Source of the DNA: Porphyra umbilicalis
Lineage: Eukaryota > Rhodophyta > Bangiophyceae > Bangiales > Bangiaceae
NCBI GenBank assembly: GCA_002049455.2
Contig: KV918842.1
Span: 1 to 64,000 of the forward strand
Length of the DNA: 64,000 bases
Reading direction: 5' to 3'
Shown here: piece after piece, positions 50,744-61,455 of the stretch
Position numbering within the stretch: position 1 is the stretch's first letter
How the letters are laid out: every line of letters starts with the position of its first letter
Made by a program: the position numbers and the translations under genes
Notes under the pieces: model-generated
Told to the model about the DNA's origin: nothing
Databases searched by the model: none
Seen by the model: the letters and a program-made list of their open reading frames with translations, nothing else

Positions 50744-52444
50744 ATGGCGAGCGGGGGTGCCGATCCCCCGCGCTTTGCCCCCCCTCATGATACGGGCGCT
50801 GACGCTCGGCGTACGGCCGACGGGTCAGCCCCTGCGACTACGACTCCCCCTCTTCCCCACGATGCCTCTGGTCTCCCCGATCCAACCGCAGCGGCTCCGG
50901 CTTCGGGCGGCTCGGGCGCTTCCCTCGGCGATACTAATCGTCGCGCGGAGCAATCGGTGGTCGCCAAGTTAACGACGCTTGTGTGTACGTTGGCCGCTTC
51001 CGTCCGAGAGCTACGCGCCGACGTGACAACGTTGCGCGACCCAACTGGGACGTTGCCGATGTCGACCGCTAGTGGACCCTGGCCCACTGACCCAACACCG
51101 GCAAACACCCCGGCCCCGCGCGACCGGCCCCGGTCGCGCAGGTCCGCTGCCTCAACGTCGCCGTTGGCCTCGCGGAGCGCGGGCGTACGATCGGATCCCG
51201 ACGCCCGCTCTTCGCGGTCTGCCGATGACGACGAGCCGCCCCTAGACCCCAGCAGCAGCAGCAGCAGTGACAGCACCGGCCCCGCGCGCCACCGCGTTCG
51301 CTCGCGGCGCCGCACCCGCACGCGGGTCACCGGTCGGACAGCTTCGACGCCAATGGCGGTCATCCCCTGGCCGCTCCCCTTGACGTCCAAGCATGGCCCG
51401 TTCTCGTCGCTGCTCGACTTCCGCCGCTACCTCGTCCGCAATGCGGATCCGACGTATGGCCGGTCGAAAACAAGCCAACTCCGCAGGCACCATCGCCTGC
51501 TGGACGGTCCGTTCCACGGCGTCGCGCTCTTCGATGGCTCGGATCCGCTGGCCGTCCTGGCGCTCCTCACTCGCTTCCGCACAGCCGCGGACGAAATGGA
51601 TGTCACTCTGGGCGAGGCCCCGTACCTCCTCGCCTACCGCATTGGCGGTGAGGCCAAGGACTACTTCGTCCAGGAAACAAATGACCCACACGGCAGCGCC
51701 GTCGGTACCAGTTTCCCGCACACGAGCAACTATCTGTTGACCCGCTATGCACCCGAGGACGCCCTGCACACCGCCGAAATGGCCCTCCGTACCGCGGAGC
51801 AGCGCCAAGACGAAGGCGAGCGCGCTTTCTATCAGCGGTTGATGCGGCTCGGCCGACAGCTCATGGGTATGTACGACCCGGGGCAGCTACGGTACCTGTT
51901 CCTGAAGGGGCTCCACCCCTCGGTACGTGCCCAAGCCGAGCTGGCCGACCGCACATGAGCCACCTTCGACAAACTCGTGGCGCTTGCGCAGAAGATCGGC
52001 GATGGGCTCCGCTCGGACAAGGTCAGCACCGGCAAAGCCGACCGGTACGCCAAGGCCAAGAACGTCCTGCAGCTGGGCTCCAGGAGCGGAGCGAAAGCCG
52101 AACCGGTCCTGTGGGCGGCGCCACCAGCGACGACGTCGGAGGCCACGCCGCCACAGAGCCGGAACCCCATGGATCGGCCTCTACCGCAGCAGCCGTTCCA
52201 GGCATTCAACCCTACGCCACCGGCGGCCCGGACGCCGTCGGCCAGAACGGCAACCCACTGGCCTCCCCGACCGGGCGGTCCGGCGGGACGGCCGGCTCTG
52301 GTCCACCTGAGCCAGGTGCAGTGCCACCGCTGCCGCGGTTTCGGTCACTACGCCCGCGCATGTCCTTCGCCCGACCGGGCGATGGGGACAGGTGCGCCGC
52401 CTGCGGTCGCGCCGGGACCCCCTGGCGCGGCCCGTCCTGCTTAA
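50744..52444 (+). CDS. gag: Retrotransposon Gag with CCHC zinc knuckle (one in-frame TGA)
   Basis: Structural protein that packages element RNA. From ATG at 50744 (MASGGADPPRFAPPHD) a Ser/Pro/Arg-rich N-terminus is followed by the Gag-like capsid region (FDGSDPLAVLALLTRFRTAA; LTRYAPEDALHTAEMALR; ERAFYQRLMRLGRQL; YLFLKGLHPSVRAQAEL), the signature arrangement of Ty3/gypsy Gag. A TGA at 51956-51958 interrupts the frame right after that region; the same frame continues (DKLVALAQKIGDGL) to a zinc knuckle CHRCRGFGHYARAC (52322-52363) and ends at TAA 52442-52444. The TGA could come from CGA by one C-to-T change. An open extension upstream to 50672 begins with GTG and is not used. Confidence 0.9.
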
Positions 52445-52635
52445 CGCCCAAGTCGGATGCAATACGCGATGGCCGCCATCGCCGGGGACCCCTGGGGTGA
52501 TCCGCTGGTGCCGGACGACACCGGCTCCCTCAGCGGAGACGAGACGGTCGGCGCCTCGCCCGGTGATCTGCAACCGGATCCGAGTCCAACGGTGGACCCG
52601 CCTGCCCCTGCCGGGCCGGGAAACTAACACGGGGC

Positions 52636-53486
52636 GTGCCGCTAGCGGCTCGGCCGCCCCGTGCCGCCCCCAGCCCGCAGGGTCCGAAGATACGGGTACA
52701 CCGTGTCTTGGCTCCGGTATACCGGCAGTATACCATCCCCGCGGCCCTCAGCTTTGACAAGGCTCGCATGCGGCTCATGACACCGACCCTGGATACAGGC
52801 GCCGGGCCCTCCATCATTCGGGTGGACGCCCTGCCCAAGGGTTGGGAGCGGCGGTTGCATCGACGCCCTCATTTGCCCCACATTGTGGACGCAAATGAAA
52901 ACCCTATCTCCGCCCGAGGCATGATCACCCTGCGCCTGCGCTCCGGTGGCTTCGCCACGGACGTCGACTTTGTCGTCGTCCCGCGCCTCGCCGTCCCTGT
53001 GCTGCTCGGCACCAGTTTCATCAACCGCCATGTCGAGGCGCTCTACCCGCGCCGTCAACGCGTCAGATGGTCCACCGATGCTTCGGTGCCCATTTTATCG
53101 TGCACGGCACGCGGCAAGAAAGAACGCCGCCGATCCCCGAGGGATGCGACGGTGCGCCTCGCGCAGCGGCGGGTGCTGCCCTCGCAAACCCGTACGGCCC
53201 TGCTGGTCACCGCCGACCTCGCTGGTCAGGTCCTAGTCGCGCCGTACGACCGCCTTCACAAGCATCACCGCTGTCAAACGGCGCGTGGCCTGGCCGTCGT
53301 TGTCCCGGGGCAACGCTTCAGCGTTGAAGTCGCTAACCTCAGCGACAAACCGGTCTGCCTCCGCAAGAGAACTATCCTCGCTACCGTTAGCCCGGTCGAC
53401 GATATCGACTGCCTGCTCGTCACTGACGACGCGGCATCGCCCACCGCGGCCGCAGAAGCGGTGCTAGACCAAGTCGATCTCTCTGG
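52636..53486 (+). CDS. pol: Retrotransposon aspartic protease and inter-domain region
   Basis: Retropepsin-type protease: the active site LDTGAGPSII has its Asp codon at 52792-52794, followed by the flap region (ISARGMITLRL) and the C-terminal VPVLLGTSFINRHVEALY. After it comes a beta-rich stretch (GLAVVVPGQRFSVEVANLSD) that precedes reverse transcriptase in related elements, but the frame passes directly into the RNase H tail at about 53487 in another frame. No YxDD or other reverse transcriptase motif exists anywhere in the element. The protease is in a different frame from gag (frame 1 versus frame 2). The start codon is not defined; the polyprotein probably continues from gag by frameshift. 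Confidence 0.88.
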
Positions 53487-53489
53487 CGT

Positions 53490-55892
53490 ACCGACCACGA
53501 ATGCCTCAGTTGGATCTACCGGCTGACGACGGCCACCGGTCGTCTGCTCCGTTGGCGCCTCCGCCTAGCAGAGTTCGACTTCGAGGTGAAGTACAAGAAG
53601 GGAGCGAACCACCACCTCCCCGATTCCCTGTCCCGCGTACCCACGACGGGTCTGGACAAGAGGGAGCTGGACGACGACATCCCATGCTTCCTGCTGGCTC
53701 AGGCCGCAAGGGGCACGGACGCCAACAACTTCTCGGCGCCGTTACCGCCTCCCCCTATCACAGCGGAGGAGCTCCTTCGCGCACAAGGCGCGGATGGCCG
53801 ATGCCAGCAGCTACGCGCCGTGATCGACTCGGGAAAGCCGACGCGGTTCGTCCTCGATGAGGAAGGCCGCCTCGTGCGCCGTCAGCCAACGACGGACGTT
53901 ATGCAAGTATACATCCCCGAGGCCCTACGCTCCCGCGTGATGGGCCTCGAGCACTACCCGACGACCAAAGGTCACCCTGGGGTGCAGCGGATGTACGCCG
54001 CCATGAAGCGTTGCTTCTATTGGGAGTCGATGATCGTCGACCTGTACGACTTCGTCCGGCAGTGCCCGCCGTGCGCGAAGAACCGGCTGCAGGAGCGACG
54101 GCATACGTCCCCCATGACCCTGTTCCCGTCAAAGGAACCGTTGACCGAGGTTGGCATTGACATCCTCGGACCGCTGCTCAACACGGTTGACGGCAACCGG
54201 TATGTGTTCGTCATGTCCGACCGCTCCTCGAAGCTAACCCGTACGGTTGCGCTCCGACGTATCACCGCCGTCACGGTCGCGTCGGCGTTCCTGACCGCAT
54301 GGGTCGCGGCCTACGGGCCCCCCGACTGCGTCCTATCGGACCAGGGTCGACAGATGGACAACGCGTTCTTCCGCGCCGTCATGAAGATGTTGGGCACGAG
54401 GTGCAAGTACACGACGCATTACCATCCGCAGACCAACGGTCAGGTGGAACGGTATAACCGTACGCTGCTGAACCAGATCCAGGCCTTCTGTGAGGAGCAC
54501 CCGCGACAGTGGGATCGCCTCCTCCCCGCCCTGAGCCTGGCGTACAACACCTGCCCGCATAGGGCCACCGGTATGGCGCCGTTCGACCTCCTAATCCCCC
54601 GCCGTATGCCCAACCTCACGGTTGAGGGCCTCGCTGGCTCGTCCCCGCTGGCATCCGCCGATGGCTCCCCGCTCATGGTGAAGCGCGCAATCATCCAGGG
54701 CTTGAAAAAGCTCATCCCGACGGTGCGCGCTTCCCTCGACAAGTACCAGGCTCGCTATAAGCGAGACTAGGACAGCCGGGTACGGCCGAAGAACAATGAC
54801 CTGGTGGTCTGTGACTTCGTCTACCTCCGCTCCCACCGCGGGGGGCACAAGCTGCTGTCCACGGCCCTTGGCCCGTTCGAGATTCTCTATACGGACGGCA
54901 CCTACTTCGTAATCGACCAAGGCGATGGCGAAGGACGGGTCAACAGTAACGACGTCACACCGGCACCGCGCCCGGTGCCGGGACCGGATGCCCAGCCGCA
55001 TCGGCTTACACAGACCCCGCTCCCCGACGTGAATGCCTCCGATGAGGATCCGACCTGGGAAATCGACCGGCTGTTGGCTATTCGCCACGACACCGATAAC
55101 GGCATCGTGGCGAAAGTTCGGTGGGCCACTTATGGCCGGGGCGATGATTCGTGGGAACCCATTTCGGGTTTACCGAAACATCTCGTCATCCGCTTAGCGA
55201 AGCAGAAGAAGTTTACGCTTCCCGACGACGCCTTCCCGACGACGCCGGTCGTCCTCGCCCCGCCCCCGCGGCAACCCAATTGGGTCTGCGTCGCGGTCCA
55301 GCAGCACACCGACGAGACGGGTGCCATGCTCGTCGATGTGCGCTGGGCGTCCCCAGCGGCAAGCCACGAGGAGACCGTCCCTGCCCTTTGGACATCCTCC
55401 CTCCTCGCGGAGTTTCCCGACGACCCGCCGGCTGCCCACTGGGCATTGGGCCGCCCCGCCTTCGAGAAACTCGACGCGGTCTGGGGCCCCCATACGGTCG
55501 ACCTGTTTACCACCGCCGCGGCCACCCATCTACCCCGGTTCCTGCCCCTGTCCCCCGCGGACGCCGCGCGCGGCTGCGCCGCGGCGTTCTCGGTCGACTG
55601 GGCGGTCGAGAACGGGTGGGCCAACCCCCCCTTTTCTTTCCTACCGCAGGTCCTCGCCCGCATCACCTCCTATCCATGTGACATCACCCTCGTCGCCCCG
55701 CGCTGGCAACACCAGTCCTGGTGGACGCTCGCGACGCGCTACTGCGCCGCTCGGGTGCAACTCAACCCCCCCTATCCTACGTTCACGGTGGCAGGCCGCA
55801 CCGCCCCCTCCCCGCCGCCCGTGTGGCGCGTCGTGATCTTCCGCTTTGAGAAGGCCCACACCTTACGGGTCAACGCCTGCGCCACCGCTTAG
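53490..55892 (+). CDS. pol: RNase H tail, integrase and chromodomain of the retrotransposon (one in-frame TAG)
   Basis: Starts inside RNase H (TDHECLSWIYRLTTATG, then YKKGANHHLPDSLSRV). Integrase follows: an HHCC zinc finger (LEHYPTTKGHPG with CPPCAKN), then the DDE core with Asp codons at 54159 and 54339 and Glu at 54447 (GIDILGPL; LSDQGRQ; TNGQVERYNRT). TAG at 54768-54770 interrupts the frame just after YQARYKRD; the same frame resumes with an SH3-like integrase tail (VVCDFVYLRSHRGGHKLLS). A chromodomain (WEIDRLLAIRHD to VRWATYGRGDDSWEP, about 55050-55190) follows. The last ~150 residues (GPHTVDLFTTAAATHLPRF; WANPPFSFLPQVLARI; LVAPRWQHQSWWTL) resemble a domain found in some DIRS and Ty3 elements. 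Stop TAG is at 55890-55892. Confidence 0.93.
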
Positions 55893-58348
55893 CGGTGCCG
55901 CTGCCGAGGACCTGTGGGCCGCTCGTCCCCCGACTCGTCGCTGTCGTCATAGACGAACCGCTCGTCGGCAGAGGCCACGCGGTCCGCCGCCCGCACTTCG
56001 TCCAGGATACGACCAATGTCGTCCTCCAGGTGCGTCGCGCGGCGGAGTTCTTTGACGACCTTGACGACGCCGTCCATCGCCTCCCCCATCGTGCGGTCGC
56101 TAGACGTCCGCAGGGGCGCGTGCAGCCGGTCCACGCCACTACGCAGCACCCGGCTGATCGCCAGCCCCACGGCGCCAGCCGGCGCGCCGCCCGTCGCGTC
56201 CAAGCGCTTCACGGCCGCCGCCGAAAGGTGCGCCCGGAGCGCGTCGCCTTCAGGCGCAATGGACCCCTCGCGGTACCACTTGTGGTGCGCCGCGTAGGGG
56301 GGCTCCACCTCGTGCCCCTCGGACGACCTCGGGCGTTTCCCCCGCGTGGTCCCCCCGCTCCGCCGCGACCCGGTTGCCCCCGCCGTCGACCGGGCCGCCC
56401 CATCGGCACCGACCGGCGACCGGCCGCGCCGCGCGTCGCCCGGTCGGGGCGCCGCCCCGCCGCCGTCCGCCCGCCCTGACGCTCCACCGGACGCCGGCGG
56501 CTTCCGCCGGCGCGTCGACGCCGTTGGCGGTGACCACGACCGCTGGCTACCACCCGCGGATTCCCCCATCGCCGCCGCGCCACTCCGTTGCGACGGCGCC
56601 GGCGGCGACGTTGCCCGTCCCGGCGTCGGCCCGCGCCGAGGGCGAGGCGTCCCGCGTCCCGGCGGCGGTGTCCGCGTGCGTCGCGGCGGGGGCGTAGGTG
56701 ACCGCGACCGGCGCGGCCCCGCTCGCGGCCGTTGAGGCGACGGTGCCCGGCGCGACCCCGTTGCCCGACGTGACGACCCCCGAACGGGCGATCGTGTCCG
56801 CGTGGTCGACGCCGACGCCGACGGGGACCGCGACGGCACCCACTGGGCGTCGTCCCGGGCACGCCCGCTCGGCGGCGACCGCGACGGGGACCGTGACGGC
56901 ACCCACTGGGCGTCGTCCCGGGCGCGCCCCCTCGGCGACGACCGCGATGGCGACACGGCCCGCCATGACGGCGATCCCGAGCCTGCCACCGCCGCGTCCT
57001 CCCGGGCCGCGTCGCTGCCCCTGCCCCGGGTGGGCCCCGCCCCCAAGTTCCCGGACGCCCCCGGCGGCCCCCGCGCCGTGGAGCTCCGCGACGTCGCGCG
57101 CTCGGCCCGACTTGGGAAGTCGACGCCCCTAGCGTCCAACGCTAGTCGAAACCCGTATGGGTTCGCCGCGTCGTCCGCCTCCGTCGGCAACGGCGTCTGC
57201 CCGAGCGGCAAACCCGCAGCCGACACGACGTCTCCCCATTCGGGGAGCAGCACCGCCATGCCTTGGAGCAGCCGCTGCAGCCGGGCGTGCTCGTCAGCAC
57301 TCCCCTCCGCCATGTCGTCCAGCCGGAGACGCTCCAGCCGGTGGAGAAGGTCTGGGGAGATGCGGTGGACCCGCCCGCCGGCGAGGTCCGCCAGCAGCGC
57401 GATGGCGGTGAGCTGCACGCGCTCCACCACGTACATGTCCCACAGGCAGCTGCGGTCGTCCCCCATCATGCGGTCGTAATAGTACGACAGCACGGTGGGG
57501 TACGCCACGTGCAGCCCCCGCGGCAGCTCCAACTCGCCCAGCGCCTCCGGCACGCGCCGCCAGCCGGCTCAGTTCAAGCCCTTGGCATGGTGGCCGGCCG
57601 TCATCAGGTACGGGACGTCGTCGCCCTTGCGCGCCCGAACGTCCACCTCCTTTCGCGCTTGGTTTACCGCCACGCGGTCGCCCTCCGCCAAAAGGAGCGT
57701 CAGGTCCCGCCCAACCCCCTCGGGTTTCGGCCAGGAGCTGATGTCCGGGCACTCGTACGGCAGGACCGCCCGTGGCGCCGCCCCCGCGTCCACACGACGG
57801 GCGTTCTTGTCCGCCGCCTCTTCGTAGTAGTACGCCGCCGCATCCATCGCCTCCCGGTGCTGCGCCTCGGCGGCCTGCACGTACCCGAGGTCCGCCGACG
57901 TCCGTAGATACGGAAGCGACAACTCCGTCAGGTACTCAGCTGGTGGGGTCACCGCGTCCGGCATGAGGCTCATAAGGCGGCCCCAGCAGTGCGCCACCCA
58001 CGGCACCCACTCGCGGAGGACCGCCTCGTTCTCGTTCACCCTCACGAAGGCGTACGCCGTCCGGACGAACCACGACGGCAACGCCGTCCCGAAGCGCACC
58101 ACCTCGCGGCTGAAGCGGACGGCCAACTCGCCATCGCACCGCTGCGAGTGCACCTCGTGGATGCCGCCGTGCCAGTACGCCATGCGTACGCCGGCCTGCA
58201 TGCGCTCGACCGCCGGCTGGTTCCGCGGGTCTGGCCCCGGCACCCGCTCCCGCTCCGGCACCTCGTCGTGGTCCGCCAATACGCACTCGGCGTACCGCCG
58301 CAACCCCGCCCTCAACGCGTCCCGCAAGGAAGGCGCGATGTAGACCAT
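55889..58348 (-). CDS. Antisense gene of the LTR retrotransposon, RS-rich protein (one in-frame TGA)
   Basis: From ATG at 58348 (MVYIAPSLRDALRAGLRR) the frame runs to TAA at 55889-55891, interrupted once by TGA at 57569-57571. The N-terminal ~380 residues are globular and helical (FVRTAYAFVRVNENEAVL; YLTELSLPYLRTSADL; YPTVLSYYYDRMMGDD; LLADLAGGRVHRISPDLL). A long Arg/Ser/Pro-rich region follows (about 56400-57000, including a 66-bp duplication coding ARDDAQWVPSRSPS). The C-terminus is acidic and helical (MDGVVKVVKELRRATHLEDD; FVYDDSDESGDE). Its stop overlaps the pol stop on the other strand. No domain recognised. Antisense genes in Ty3/gypsy elements are uncommon; it may be an accessory or a captured gene. 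Confidence 0.75.
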
Positions 58349-58544
58349 CGCCGCCGCTTCCCCGGTCGCCGCCGTCCGCCCAAGTCGGCAGCACGCCAAC
58401 GCCGATGGCGTCCGCGCGTGCCGCCTCCGTCGCCGCCGACCGCGTCGTCGTCCCCGTCGTTGCCCTCCGCCGCCGGCGCCCCGCGTTCTTCAACGCTGCC
58501 CCCGCCGGTCCCCGCACGGCGGTATGACCGCCTCGCCGCCGCTC

Positions 58545-58710
58545 GCCGCCGCGTGCTGCCCGCGCGCGCGCCCCCACGCGGTCCGCGTCGGCTGGTGGCC
58601 CCGCCCTGTGCCCTCGCGCTGGCGCCGCTCGCCGCCGCGTGCTGCCCGCGCGCCGCCCCCACGCGGTCCGCGTCGCCTGGTGGCCCCGCCCTGCGCCCTG
58701 GCGCTGGCGA
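58545..58710. repeat. ~82-bp tandem duplication before the 3' LTR
   Basis: GCCGCCGCGTGCTGCCCGCG begins near 58545 and again near 58630. Both copies run through CACGCGGTCCGCGTCG and TGGTGGCCCCGCCCTG with a few substitutions. It lies upstream of the antisense gene start, so it may be part of its promoter. Confidence 0.75.
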
Positions 58711-58783
58711 CCCCCGCGCGGCTGCTCGGCCCGAGCGGCCCCGCATCCGTCCTTGCTGGCGGGTGACCGCCAGGTCCTGGCCC

Positions 58784-58791
58784 GAGGGGGG
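58784..58791 (+). other. Polypurine tract
   Basis: GAGGGGGG immediately precedes the 3' LTR, the position at which plus-strand synthesis is primed in LTR retroelements. Confidence 0.6.
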
Positions 58792-59157
58792 TGTTGCATT
58801 CGGCAGGGGCTAAGTCCAGTACTTATGCCCCTGCCGGGACTTGCGCCCGTCTCTCCGTACTTCGGATTGCGGCCTGTGGGACGGCTGTCCCTCCCTAAGT
58901 AGCCCCCCTATTCGGGCCAGGGGTTACTCTTTCGTCTCTCCTTTTCGTCTGTTTTCGTCTTGTTATTACGGCGCCGGCCTTGCCCCGCGCCGCCCCGTCT
59001 TGCTCGCCATCTAAATCTTGGGGTCCCTCTCGAGTCCTAGCCTTTGAGCGCCTTTGCGGCGTCTAGGTCGTCTCGGTAGGTTGACCCTTTAGGTCCTTCT
59101 CTTTTGTACTGTCAGTGTGGTTCTAGGGTATTTGTTCGCGCCTTCTTTGTTGCCACA
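58792..59157 (+). repeat. 3' LTR (366 bp)
   Basis: Same length as the 5' LTR, with seven substitutions. It ends in CA at 59156-59157 and is followed by TCGGG. Confidence 0.97.
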
Positions 59158-59162
59158 TCGGG

Positions 59163-61455
59163 CGTACCGGGCGCTGCGGATTGCGGGCGATGCGCTCGCG
59201 CGGGCGGCCATGGCCGCGACCGCCGCCGCCGAGTGCCTCGTGCGGCGGGGTGGTCGGGTTTTGCCGACCGTCGACGCGCTAAACGCCAAGTTGGCCGACG
59301 TTGCGCGCACTGCCAAGACCGCCGCGGCCAGTCTACCCGTCGGCGGCGGTGAAGCAGTGGCGCGTCCGGCCAAGAAGCGCGTGCGGGGTGCAGACGGTCC
59401 GCCGTCTGGGGACGGCAAGCGTCCTTCAAAGCGGGCCCGTTGTGCCCGCGACGTGTCGACAACAGGGTTGCAACAGCGCTCCCAGTCGGCAAGTGCGCCC
59501 CCGCGACCAACGGCGCCGACAGACGCGGTGGATCCCCCCCCCCCAAGCGCCGGTGGTACAAGCAGCCGGCCTTTGGCGACGAGTGGCTGACCCCGATTCA
59601 ACGGCAAGAGGTGGCCCGCAAGCGGGGCACGAGCGCCCCCGGCCGCCGCCGGGCCATCCTCACGCGCATGCGCGCCACCGCGCACGCCACGATCAATGGC
59701 GGCAACGTCCAACCGTGGCACCTGTCCAACCACGTGTGTGTGTGGATGGGCAAGGCGGCCCTGTTCAAAAAGACGGCGCACACGACGGCGGCTGTGAAGG
59801 CCAAGACAGACGCGGCGGCGCACGCAGAGGCAGCATGGCGTTCAGTGTCGGTCGACAGTGGGGCACACGCCGCGTGCGTCGTGCAGCGCGCGGCGCAGGA
59901 CAAACGCCAGACGGCGGCGGCATTGCGCACGGTAGAGCGAGTGGCGGCTGCGGCGGCCGCTGCTGCACCCGCTGCGCCCCCGCAGCTCGGCGCGCCCGGC
60001 ACGTCGCTGCCGTCGGCCGACCGCTTGCGCGTGTTGTGTGCCGCACTCAAACGTGCGGCCGCCGCCGGGGGGCGCCGGCGCGTGCGCGTCCCGCCCACTG
60101 GTGCGACGCTGGTCGTCTCCAAAGGCGCGTACCGCGAGGCGACGGGCGCCGGTATGACGAGGCGCGCCGAGGCGGCAGCGGTGGCGGCGTGGGCGGCGGC
60201 ACACCCAGGCGTGCCGCGCGAGTCACTGACGGCCGGGTGCTCCCTCAAGGTCACGACGTGGGGCGCGTGGGTTGTGGCGGCCACTGCGCGCATTGCGCGC
60301 ACCTACACAGACGCCTATCAGGCGGCGTACAGGGCGGCCGCGACGTACGGTAAACGCAAGGCGCGGCTACACGCCCTCATCCAGCGCAACCGGTACGCGG
60401 CGGTGCTGGCGCGCCGCTTGACGGGCGGTTTGCTGCGGCGCACGGTGGACGGTACCAAGGCGGTGTTGGCGATTGGGCGGTGTCGGCCGCGCGCCGGCAG
60501 CGTCGACCTCGTGCGGCGCATGGCCAAACACGTGCACCTCTTGTACGTGGACGAGCACAATACGAGCCAGACGTTTGCAGAGTGCGGCCACGGCTTGTGC
60601 AACACGTACGTGTCGCCCGACTCGCCGGTCGACCTGACGCCCCTCAAGGCGGCAAGCAGTTACGCACATCGCGCGTCGGCGTCGGCGGCCAAGCGCGCCT
60701 CGCCCCTCCGCGGCGGCCGGCGCGCGCGACGGGGTGTGACGACCGGCAGTCGGTCGGGTCCACGCGACGGTGCGGCTGCCCAGCGCGCCAAGGAGCACGC
60801 AGAGGCGGTGCGGACAAAGGTGCTGCAGGCGATTGCGGCTCACGGCAAGTGGGCGTTTGGGACCGACCCGCTGGCGCTGTGGGGGGTCAAGCTGTGCACC
60901 AACGTCGCGTGTCCCGCGACGTACGTCGGGCGAGACACCAACGCGGCGCGCAACATGTCCAAGATTGCCATCAGGAGCATGCAGGGTCGGAGCGTCTACC
61001 CCCACATCCGGGGGTACACCGTGTCACGCACGCCGCCCCAGGACGACCCTGTCCAGGCGGTGCGGCACACGGCTGCGATCGAGGCGGGTACCTACGAGGC
61101 CGGCTACGGGTGGACGCGCTGTTCACCCACGTCGTGCGAGCGTTGGCGCCGACCTGTCGTCACCGACCCGGCGGTCGTGGAGGCCGGGACGACCCCGGCG
61201 GTCGCGGAGGCCGGGACGGCCCCCACGGCCGTGCCAGTGGCGGCGCCAACGGTGCGGGTAGAGGCGCTGGGTGTGGTGGCAGACGGGGCGCACGACGCAG
61301 CTGCTGCGTCGGCAAGCGGTGACCTGGCGACGAGTAACGTCGGCCAGATGGCTGCTGCCAGCCCCGCGCCAGCCTTCGGGCACAGCCACTCGTCTTCGAG
61401 CCGCCTCGAGCGAAAATTCGTAGACTGTTCACCAGGTTCATCTCGTGGGGTGTGA
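59163..61455 (+). CDS. Fanzor (eukaryotic TnpB-like) nuclease, 3' part with RuvC-II, zinc site and RuvC-III
   Basis: Continuation of the gene at 47490-50136: with the LTR element and one TCGGG removed, the codons TAT-CGG-GCG-TAC run through. After a basic segment (PAKKRVRGADG; KRPSKRARCARD) the frame shifts at the C run 59536-59546 into KRRWYKQPAFGDEWLTPIQ. RuvC-II is LLYVDEHNTSQTFAECGHG (Glu codon 60553-60555). A zinc site of two CX4C pairs has Cys codons at 60583, 60598, 60895 and 60910. RuvC-III is YVGRDTNAARNMSKIA (Asp codon 60934-60936). This order (D, E, zinc ribbon, D-x-N-A-A-R-N) is diagnostic of TnpB/Fanzor. The protein ends with a Val/Ala/Pro-rich tail at TGA 61453-61455. The joined coding length would be about 1,650 codons, large for the family. 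Frame breaks lie at a C run and at the insertion, so activity now is doubtful. Confidence 0.9.

Larger units (their letters stand above)
50137..59157 (+). mobile_element. Ty3/gypsy chromovirus-type LTR retrotransposon inserted in the Fanzor gene
   Basis: A 9021-bp element with 366-bp LTRs (TG...CA), 5-bp target duplication, a primer-binding-site candidate after the 5' LTR and a purine tract before the 3' LTR. Internal order on the plus strand is gag, protease, RNase H tail, integrase, chromodomain, which is the Ty3/gypsy order. Reverse transcriptase is missing. A long minus-strand gene fills the space between pol and the 3' LTR. LTRs differ at 7 of 366 positions, so insertion is fairly recent. 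In-frame stop codons in gag, pol and the antisense gene show it is no longer intact. Confidence 0.95.

Noticed and set aside
55895..57907. Plus-strand frames opposite the antisense gene
   Set aside because: They are shadows; the minus-strand frame has protein-like globular segments and a stop meeting pol.
47490..61455. Bacterial TnpB from contamination
   Set aside because: A TATA box, extreme length, a Ty3/gypsy insertion and intron-containing neighbours all point to a eukaryotic nuclear locus, so Fanzor is the better name.
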